Source: Candidatus Ruthturnera sp. Tsphm01 (GTDB taxonomy: Bacteria; Pseudomonadota; Gammaproteobacteria; PS1; Pseudothioglobaceae). Taken from it: a DNA stretch of 64,000 nt. The DNA lies in the NCBI GenBank assembly GCA_030142985.1, contig CP125320.1, positions 1,369,639-1,433,638 of the forward strand. Reading direction: 5' to 3'. The position numbers and the translations under genes were made by a program. Position 1 is the stretch's first letter; the number at the start of each line of letters is the position of its first letter. The notes under the pieces are model-generated. The model made no database searches. It saw only the letters and a list, made by a program, of their open reading frames with translations, and was not told the DNA's origin. This document shows, in pieces, positions 58,000-64,000 of this stretch.

Positions 58000-58848
58000 A
58001 TGAGTTGGTTAGAAAAAATATTACCCTCTATTACCAGTGTAGCGAAGAAGAATATTCCAGAAGGTTTATGGAGCAAGTGCCCTAAGTGTGAGACCACGCT
58101 TTATTCTCAAGAGTTAAAAGCGCTGAATTATGTTTGCCCTAAGTGTGATTACCATATGCGTCTTACTGCCAGGGTGCGCATTGATGGTTTTTTGGACAAA
58201 CAGGGACAAAAAGAAATTGCTGCTGATTTGAGTACGGTCGACCCTTTAAAATTTAAAGACCAAAAAAAATACAAAGACCGCTATTTACAAGCACAAAAAG
58301 CCACCCATGAAAAAGATGCGCTTGTGGTTAAAACAGGCACACTTAATGGTATAAAAGTTGTGGTTGCAGCTTTTGAATTTAAATTTATGGGTGGTTCTAT
58401 GGGCTCTGTGGTTGGCGAGAAATTTGTTCGTGCTGCAAAAATAAGCATTGAAACTAACGCACCATTGATTTGTTTTTCAGCCTCAGGGGGTGCGCGCATG
58501 CAAGAAGGTTTATTTTCATTGATGCAGATGAGTAAAACAGCTTTAATGGTTAAATTGCTGAGTGACAAAAAAGTGCCCTTTATTTCAATTTTGACCGATC
58601 CAACCATGGGTGGCGTTTCTGCTAGTTTTGCCATGTTAGGTGATGTTCATATTGCTGAACCAAATGCGTTGATTGGTTTTGCTGGTCCTAGAGTAGTTGA
58701 ACAAACTGTACGAGAGTCATTGCCAGAAGGTTTTCAGCGTAGTGAGTTTTTGCTAGAAAAAGGCGCGATTGATATGATTGTGCACCGCTCTGAGTTGCGC
58801 ACCCAAGTGCATAAAATATTAAGCGCTATGACGTTTAATAATGGCTAA
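58000..58848 (+). CDS. accD: Acetyl-CoA carboxylase carboxyltransferase subunit beta
   Basis: Partner of AccA. From the ATG at 58000 (ribosome site AAGGAAAAT) it has 282 residues: an N-terminal zinc ribbon (CPKC near residue 25-28 and CPKC near 44-47) and the carboxyltransferase core with [17 protein letters not shown], the oxyanion region [20 protein letters not shown] and [16 protein letters not shown]. An in-frame upstream ATG at 57937 would overlap trpA. Its stop overlaps the fkpB start by 8 bp. Confidence 0.96.
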   Translation: MSWLEKILPSITSVAKKNIPEGLWSKCPKCETTLYSQELKALNYVCPKCDYHMRLTARVRIDGFLDKQGQKEIAADLSTVDPLKFKDQKKYKDRYLQAQKATHEKDALVVKTGTLNGIKVVVAAFEFKFMGGSMGSVVGEKFVRAAKISIETNAPLICFSASGGARMQEGLFSLMQMSKTALMVKLLSDKKVPFISILTDPTMGGVSASFAMLGDVHIAEPNALIGFAGPRVVEQTVRESLPEGFQRSEFLLEKGAIDMIVHRSELRTQVHKILSAMTFNNG

Positions 58849-59248
58849 ATACAAAATCCTCTATAAACTTAGTCATGCAAATGGTGCTTTGGTTGATGAG
58901 TCTTGGGATGAGCCATTTGAGTTTGAATTGGGTGATGGTCAGTTGGATTCGTGTTTAGAATCCTGTGTTGTTGATGCTCAAGTGGGCAAATTGCAAACCT
59001 TCCTTTTAAGTGCATCAGAGGCATTTGGCAGTGAGTTGGAAGAAGCTTTTCAAATCATGAAGCGCTCAGACTTTCCACAAACTATGACAATTGAGCTGGA
59101 TGCTGTTGTTGAATTTAAAACACCCATAGGAGAATCTTATGTGGGCTGTATTGATAAAATTGAAAGGGATGATATTACCGTTAATTTTAATCACCCATTG
59201 GCAGGTAGCGACATCTCTTTTCAGATAAAAATCCTCCAAAAACAGTGA
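58841..59248 (+). CDS. fkpB: FKBP-type peptidyl-prolyl isomerase FkpB
   Basis: A 135-residue SlyD-related PPIase. FKBP landmarks are [28 protein letters not shown] at the start, an insert ([16 protein letters not shown]) and a C-terminal [18 protein letters not shown] strand. fkpB directly upstream of ispH is a well-known gammaproteobacterial pairing. Here fkpB and ispH overlap by 4 bp, and fkpB overlaps accD by 8 bp. Confidence 0.93.
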   Translation: MAKYKILYKLSHANGALVDESWDEPFEFELGDGQLDSCLESCVVDAQVGKLQTFLLSASEAFGSELEEAFQIMKRSDFPQTMTIELDAVVEFKTPIGESYVGCIDKIERDDITVNFNHPLAGSDISFQIKILQKQ

Positions 59249-60171
59249 AAGTTTTACTGGCAAATCCACGTGGCTTTTGTGCGGGCGTTGATCGTGCTAT
59301 TGAAATTGTGGAGCGTGCGTTAAAGTTGCATGGTACGCCTGTGTATGTTCGTCATGAAGTGGTGCATAATAAGTTTGTAGTTGATGGGCTAAAGGCTAAA
59401 GGCGCTGTTTTTGTTGAAGATATTGCTGATGTGCCTAATAATCAAGTGGTTATTTTTAGTGCACATGGCGTGTCAATAGCAGTGCGCAAGCAAACTAAGG
59501 ATATAGGCGCAACTATTTATGATGCTACTTGCCCTTTGGTAACTAAGGTGCATAAAGAAGTGACCAGAAAACAAAAACAAAATCATCAGGTTATTTTGAT
59601 TGGGCATAAAGGACACCCAGAGGTTGAAGGCACGTTAGGGCAATCTAGTGAAGGCAAATGTATTCAATTAGTGGAAACAGTTGAGGATATTGAGTGTTTG
59701 AATTTATCAAAAAAAACCCCTATTTCTTATACAACACAAACCACGCTTTCAATTGATGACACTCAGTATATTGTGGATTACTTAAAATCAAAATTCCCCT
59801 CTATTGATGCGCCCAAGAAAGACAATATTTGCTATGCCACACAAAATCGCCAAGATGGGGTTAAAATTTTGATGCAATCTTCTGATGTATTGTTGGTATT
59901 AGGTTCTAGTAATTCATCTAATTCAAATCGTCTTAAAGAAATTGCTGAAAAGATGGGCGTTCCCGCCTACCTGATTGATGGTGCTAGTGAAATTGATGAG
60001 CTGTGGTTTAAAGGTATAAACACAATAGGCGTCACTGCAGGTGCTTCAGCACCAGAAGTTTTGGTTCAAGAGGTAATCCATTATTTGCGAGGTAAGGGAG
60101 TAACTAAGGTTATTGAAGTAAATGGTGTGAAGGAAAATATTCATTTTCCAGTACTAAAAGAATTAAGATAG
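59245..60171 (+). CDS. ispH: 4-hydroxy-3-methylbut-2-enyl diphosphate reductase
   Basis: The last enzyme of the MEP pathway; an iron-sulfur protein producing IPP and DMAPP. The 308-residue protein has the three cluster cysteines in [13 protein letters not shown] (Cys12), [11 protein letters not shown] (about Cys96) and [11 protein letters not shown] (about Cys193), plus SAHGVS, the [11 protein letters not shown] motif, and VTAGASAPE. The start is a GTG at 59245. It is the last gene of the trpA-accD-fkpB-ispH operon. Confidence 0.97.
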   Translation: MKVLLANPRGFCAGVDRAIEIVERALKLHGTPVYVRHEVVHNKFVVDGLKAKGAVFVEDIADVPNNQVVIFSAHGVSIAVRKQTKDIGATIYDATCPLVTKVHKEVTRKQKQNHQVILIGHKGHPEVEGTLGQSSEGKCIQLVETVEDIECLNLSKKTPISYTTQTTLSIDDTQYIVDYLKSKFPSIDAPKKDNICYATQNRQDGVKILMQSSDVLLVLGSSNSSNSNRLKEIAEKMGVPAYLIDGASEIDELWFKGINTIGVTAGASAPEVLVQEVIHYLRGKGVTKVIEVNGVKENIHFPVLKELR

Positions 60172-60249
60172 GGTATTTCATTTAATCAGTAGGCTAAGTT
60201 TGGACAAAGACACTTGCTTCTTATTAAAAATAAAAAAGGAAAAAACAAT

Positions 60250-61191
60250 ATGAACAAAACAGTATTAATTTGTGGCTCGTACGCTTTTGATAGCATTATG
60301 GTGTTTCGTGATCATTTTAAAAACCACATTTTGCCAGACAAGGTGCATATGCTCAATGTGTCATTTTTAGTGCCAACTATGCGCAAAGAGTTCGGTGGTT
60401 GTGCTGGTAATATTGCTTATAATTTGCATTTATTGGGTGTTAATTCCGTACCAATGGCAACAGTGGGTAGCGATTTCATGCCCTATTTAGCATGGATGGA
60501 AAAGCATCATATGAATACCTCATATATCAAAATTCTCAAAGATCAATATACAGGGCAGGCATTTATCACTACTGATATGAGTGATAATCAAATTACTGCT
60601 TTTCATCCAGGCGCGATGGATCAATCGCACCAAAATAAGGTGTCTGATGCCAGTGCTGTTGATATTGGCATTGTGTCTCCTGATGGACGTGTCGGGATGA
60701 TTGAGCATGCGACGCAATTTAAACAATTAAAAATTCCATTTATTTTTGACCCAGGTCAGGGTATACCAATGTTCTCAGGCGAAGAGTTGGTTAACTTTAT
60801 TGAGCAAGCTACTTATATAGCGGTTAATGATTATGAATCACAAATGTTACAAGTCAAAACTGGACTAGATTTATTAACCATCGCTTCAAAAGTTAACGCT
60901 TTGATTATTACCAAAGGCAGCGAAGGTTCAGAAATTCATACCGATGGAAAATTAATCAATATTGCCCCTGCTAAGGCAGAGAGCGTGCAAGACCCTACAG
61001 GTTGTGGTGATGCTTATCGTGCTGGGCTGTTATACGGCTTAATGTATGATATGGAATGGAAAACGATTGGTCAATTAGCGGGGCTATTAGGCGCTATTAA
61101 GGTGTCACATTTGGGTACGCAAAACCATAAGTTTAATATGGCTGATATTGAAAATCGTTATCAAGATAGTTATGGTGAATCGTTGTTTTAA
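60250..61191 (+). CDS. PfkB-family sugar/nucleoside kinase, adenosine kinase-like
   Basis: A 313-residue ribokinase-fold enzyme. The substrate-site motif FGGCAGNIAYNLHLLG (about 43-58), a conserved YIAVNDYESQM segment and the C-terminal catalytic motif DPTGCGDAYRAGLLYGL (Asp base in GCGD) are clear. Similar sequences are often annotated as adenosine kinase, which would recycle adenosine to AMP, the APS reductase substrate, but the substrate cannot be fixed from the sequence. I use the ATG at 60250 (ribosome site AAGGAAAA); a longer frame from 60214 is unlikely. Confidence 0.82.
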   Translation: MNKTVLICGSYAFDSIMVFRDHFKNHILPDKVHMLNVSFLVPTMRKEFGGCAGNIAYNLHLLGVNSVPMATVGSDFMPYLAWMEKHHMNTSYIKILKDQYTGQAFITTDMSDNQITAFHPGAMDQSHQNKVSDASAVDIGIVSPDGRVGMIEHATQFKQLKIPFIFDPGQGIPMFSGEELVNFIEQATYIAVNDYESQMLQVKTGLDLLTIASKVNALIITKGSEGSEIHTDGKLINIAPAKAESVQDPTGCGDAYRAGLLYGLMYDMEWKTIGQLAGLLGAIKVSHLGTQNHKFNMADIENRYQDSYGESLF

Positions 61192-61238
61192 TTATAGCAG
61201 TAGTCATTTTTTGGATTGACCGTTTTGTTGTAACTGAA

Positions 61239-64000
61239 TTAATTTAATGTTTTTAGTAGATGTTCTATCAATTCGATTCGTCTAATATCTTCAGGCATCT
61301 CTTGTTTGACAATTAATTGGTTCTGACCCTTGAGTTGATATTTTGTTGCTCGATTTTGAATAAGATTGATGATTTTTATCGGCTCAATGGTATTTTTACT
61401 GCCAAAGGTGATGATAGCCTTGTTTTCATAGAGGCTAATTTTATCAATACCAATTTTTTGTGAAAAAAGTTTGAGTCTGGTATTGGCAAATAAGTTTTTG
61501 GTTGAATTTGGCAATAATCCAAAGCGGTCAATCATTTCAATTTGTAGGGCTTTAAGTTCCTTATTGTTTTGGCAACTGGCAATACGCTTGTAGAGTACGA
61601 GTCGTTCGTGTACATCAAAAATATACACCTCTGGAATGATGGATGGCAAGCCAGAATCAATTTGTACTTCATGATTGATGGGGTCATCAAGGTTAATTTT
61701 TCTACCAGAGCGCATGGCATCAATGGTGCGTTTTAATAAATCATGATAAAGATTAAAGCCAATTTCACTAATTTTTCCAGATTGATTATCGCCCAATAAA
61801 TCACCTGCACCACGAATTTCAAGATCGTGATTAGCCAGCATAAATCCAGCACCAAGTTCTTCTAAAGATTCAATGGCATCAAGGCGTTTTTTGGCTGTTT
61901 TGGATAGTGATTGATGAGATTTAATAATTAAATAAGCATAAGCTCTGTGGTGGGAGCGACCAACGCGACCTCGAAGTTGGTGCAATTGCGCCAAACCAAA
62001 ATTTTGTGCATTATTGATAATAATGGTATTGGCATTAGGAATGTCAATACCTGTTTCAATAATCGTGGTGCAAACCAAAATTTGGAAACGTGCGTGATAA
62101 AAATCACTCATGATTCTTTCTAGTTCACGTGTTGGTATTTGTCCATGGGCGATACGAACATGAACTTTTGGCATAATTTGTTTAAGACTTTCTGCCATAT
62201 TGTCAATTGAGTCAATATCGTTATGCAATACAAAAATCTGACCGCCACGATGTATTTCACGTGTGATTGCCTCTTTGATGTTGCTGTTATCCCACTCTTG
62301 TACAAATGTTTGTATGGCGCTACGTTTGGCAGGTGGCGTGGCAATAATAGACAACTCTCTTAATGAGCCTAGCGCCATATTCAATGTGCGCGGAATAGGG
62401 GTGGCAGTCATGGTCAGAATGTCGCTCTCGCCCCGTAGTTTTTTTAATGCCTCTTTTTGTTTAACGCCGAAGCGATGTTCTTCGTCAATAATAATCAAAC
62501 CAAGGTTTTTGTATTTAATAGTGCCTTGAATAATTTTGTGTGTGCCAATGACAATGTCAATTGTTCCTTGGTTTAATTTTTCAATAATTAACTTTTGTTC
62601 TTTTGGGGTTTGAAACCTTGAAAGTGCTGCAATTTCAGCAGGGTGGCCAGCAAAACGGCCAACAAACGATTGATAGTGTTGGTTAGATAATAGTGTAGTT
62701 GGTACCAAAATTGCCACTTGTTTGCCCGCCTCAATCGCTAAAAACGCTGCACGCATAGCAATTTCAGTTTTTCCAAAACCAACATCGCCACAGACCAACC
62801 TGTCCATTGGTCTGTGTGATTGCATATCTGTCAAAACTTCGCCCATGGTTTTTAGCTGGTCTGGCGTTTCCTCAAAGGGAAAACTAGCAACAAATGAGGA
62901 GTAAGCATCATTCGGCTCAGGGAAAGCAAAGCCCGTTTGAGAGGCTCGTTTGGCATAAATTTCTAATAATTCAGCTGCCACGTCAAACAAAGCCTCACCT
63001 GCTTTTTTCTTAGCCTTGCTCCATTGATTTGTGCCTAGTTTGTGTAACGGCGCACTATCTGAAATGCCAGCGTATCTAGAGATTAGATTAAGTGAGGTGA
63101 TTGGCACCATTAACTTTGCGTTGTCAGCATATTCTAGGGCAAGAAAATCTTGTGGTTGCCCGTCAAAAACTTGGGTTTTAAGTCCTAAGTACCTACCTAC
63201 ACCATAGTTTTCATGCACAATAGCATCCCCCATTTTAATCTCAACTAGGCTTTTAATTGCCTCATCAAAATCTTTGTGCTTGGCACGACGACGACGCTGT
63301 TGTTGAACGACTTTTTGACCGAATAAATCCTCCTCAGTAACGATGGCAATATCACTAGTGAGCAGGCCATGGGTAAGATTTTCATGGGTAATGTTGAGCA
63401 GTTTTCTGCTCTTATTAAACTCATGCCAGTTTTTAACGCTGTGGGTATCAAGTTGATGGTTAGTGAACAAATCGCTGAGCACATCTTGCCTGCCACGCGA
63501 TTCGCAAACAACTAATATTTTTTTGTTAGTAAATCTTTCAACAAAAGCTGAAAATTTGCTTAACGGGTTTTTTGTTTGCGGTTCAATACGTATTGGGGGT
63601 AATAAGCTTGAGTTAAAATTAAAGTGTTGGTTTTTATTTTCTAGTTTTGATGTGCTGATGATGAGTTGTGCTTTTTGCTTGATTTCACTAAACAGTAACT
63701 CTTTGGACAAAAAAACTTGGCGAATATCAAGTGGTGCTCTGTCTAATGACTTTTTAGCATTCTCAAACCGTTCACGTATCCCGCTATAGGTTTTATCCAC
63801 TAAGTCTGAAAATCCTTTTGATGTAGCAATAATAGTGTTGTCCGCTAGATAATCAAACAAGGTGTTGGTCGTGTTAAAAAACAACGGTAAATAAAACTCA
63901 ATACCACCTGGTAACCTGCCTTCACTAACCTCGGTATAAATAAAGCCATTATCATTAAATGTTTTTTGATAATTGACTTTGAAGCGTTCAATGCTGGCAT
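61239..64000 (-). CDS. mfd: Transcription-repair coupling factor Mfd, 5' part outside the window
   Basis: Mfd removes RNA polymerase stalled at DNA lesions and recruits UvrA. About 919 residues are visible and the frame stays open to the right edge (its first visible residues are ASIERF), so the N-terminus is cut; full length is usually near 1150. Visible in order: part of the UvrB-homology region (VSEGRLPGGIEFYLPLFF), the RNA-polymerase-interaction domain (MGDAIVHENYGVGRYLGL), Walker A CGDVGFGKTEIAMRAAF, DEEH in LIIIDEEHRFGVKQKE, TATPIPRTL, TTIIETGIDIPNANT, QLRGRVGRS and the C-terminal UvrA-masking domain. A TTG at 63884 is not the real start. Confidence 0.96.
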   Translation of the reverse strand, partial: ASIERFKVNYQKTFNDNGFIYTEVSEGRLPGGIEFYLPLFFNTTNTLFDYLADNTIIATSKGFSDLVDKTYSGIRERFENAKKSLDRAPLDIRQVFLSKELLFSEIKQKAQLIISTSKLENKNQHFNFNSSLLPPIRIEPQTKNPLSKFSAFVERFTNKKILVVCESRGRQDVLSDLFTNHQLDTHSVKNWHEFNKSRKLLNITHENLTHGLLTSDIAIVTEEDLFGQKVVQQQRRRRAKHKDFDEAIKSLVEIKMGDAIVHENYGVGRYLGLKTQVFDGQPQDFLALEYADNAKLMVPITSLNLISRYAGISDSAPLHKLGTNQWSKAKKKAGEALFDVAAELLEIYAKRASQTGFAFPEPNDAYSSFVASFPFEETPDQLKTMGEVLTDMQSHRPMDRLVCGDVGFGKTEIAMRAAFLAIEAGKQVAILVPTTLLSNQHYQSFVGRFAGHPAEIAALSRFQTPKEQKLIIEKLNQGTIDIVIGTHKIIQGTIKYKNLGLIIIDEEHRFGVKQKEALKKLRGESDILTMTATPIPRTLNMALGSLRELSIIATPPAKRSAIQTFVQEWDNSNIKEAITREIHRGGQIFVLHNDIDSIDNMAESLKQIMPKVHVRIAHGQIPTRELERIMSDFYHARFQILVCTTIIETGIDIPNANTIIINNAQNFGLAQLHQLRGRVGRSHHRAYAYLIIKSHQSLSKTAKKRLDAIESLEELGAGFMLANHDLEIRGAGDLLGDNQSGKISEIGFNLYHDLLKRTIDAMRSGRKINLDDPINHEVQIDSGLPSIIPEVYIFDVHERLVLYKRIASCQNNKELKALQIEMIDRFGLLPNSTKNLFANTRLKLFSQKIGIDKISLYENKAIITFGSKNTIEPIKIINLIQNRATKYQLKGQNQLIVKQEMPEDIRRIELIEHLLKTLN

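Overview
The window looks like chromosome from a low-GC, sulfur-oxidizing gammaproteobacterium of the SUP05/Thioglobaceae type, either a free-living relative or a thiotrophic mussel or clam gill symbiont. The evidence is a dissimilatory sulfate adenylyltransferase plus an AprM-AprB-AprA locus, a membrane H+-pyrophosphatase close to a PPi-dependent phosphofructokinase, cbb3-oxidase maturation genes (ccoS, ccoI), a probable dsrS-like gene and compact AT-rich housekeeping operons. Several decaying insertion sequences and pseudogenes (mreB, a CPXCG protein, a DUF4276 protein, an AAA ATPase) point to ongoing genome erosion, as is common in host-associated lineages. The assignment is inference; no rRNA is present.

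Layout. 1-6.7 kb is a leftward block: pepP-trpD-orn-ispE-tRNA-Gln-prs-rpoD and the start of another tRNA. 6.7-16.5 kb holds rsmE, a proC/YgfX-like/DsrS-like operon, gph-bioA, priA, ybeY and tilS-accA. 16.7-19.2 kb is ccoS, a DUF47 phosphate regulator, pit and a BolA gene. 19.2-22.9 kb is a decayed stretch (CPXCG remnant, GC-rich hairpin), rhlE, a small secreted protein and an intact IS5-family element abutting a truncated DUF4276 gene. 22.9-28.7 kb has an AddA-like helicase-nuclease, an mreB pseudogene, thiE and lptC-lptA.

28.8-34.9 kb is the sulfur-energy core. Sat and AprMBA oxidize sulfite through APS to sulfate and make ATP from PPi. Three small genes (one FKBP/SlyD-like, two of unknown function) follow. 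35.2-40.6 kb is the pyrophosphate block: hppA, an unrecognised 388-residue protein, adk and pfp. Sat consumes PPi, HppA interconverts PPi and a proton gradient, and Pfp interconverts PPi and sugar phosphates, so the two regions could be linked through pyrophosphate.

40.7-43.1 kb is accessory: a hemerythrin protein with an unfamiliar C-terminal domain, a broken IS1595-type transposase and a miniature IS30-derived element. 43-64 kb is again mostly housekeeping and redox genes: YfcE-like phosphodiesterase, yrfG-like, cysS, peroxiredoxin, rubredoxin, leuB, glutaredoxin, a metallo-beta-lactamase-fold protein, glmU, ccoI, rpmE, hemE, a truncated ATPase next to a dead IS30 element, trpA-accD-fkpB-ispH, a PfkB kinase, and mfd running off the right edge.

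No CRISPR array, prophage or complete defence system is visible. The best leads for something undescribed are the unknown gene in the PPi block, the two unknown genes behind aprA, the two-domain hemerythrin protein, and the miniature inverted-repeat elements.
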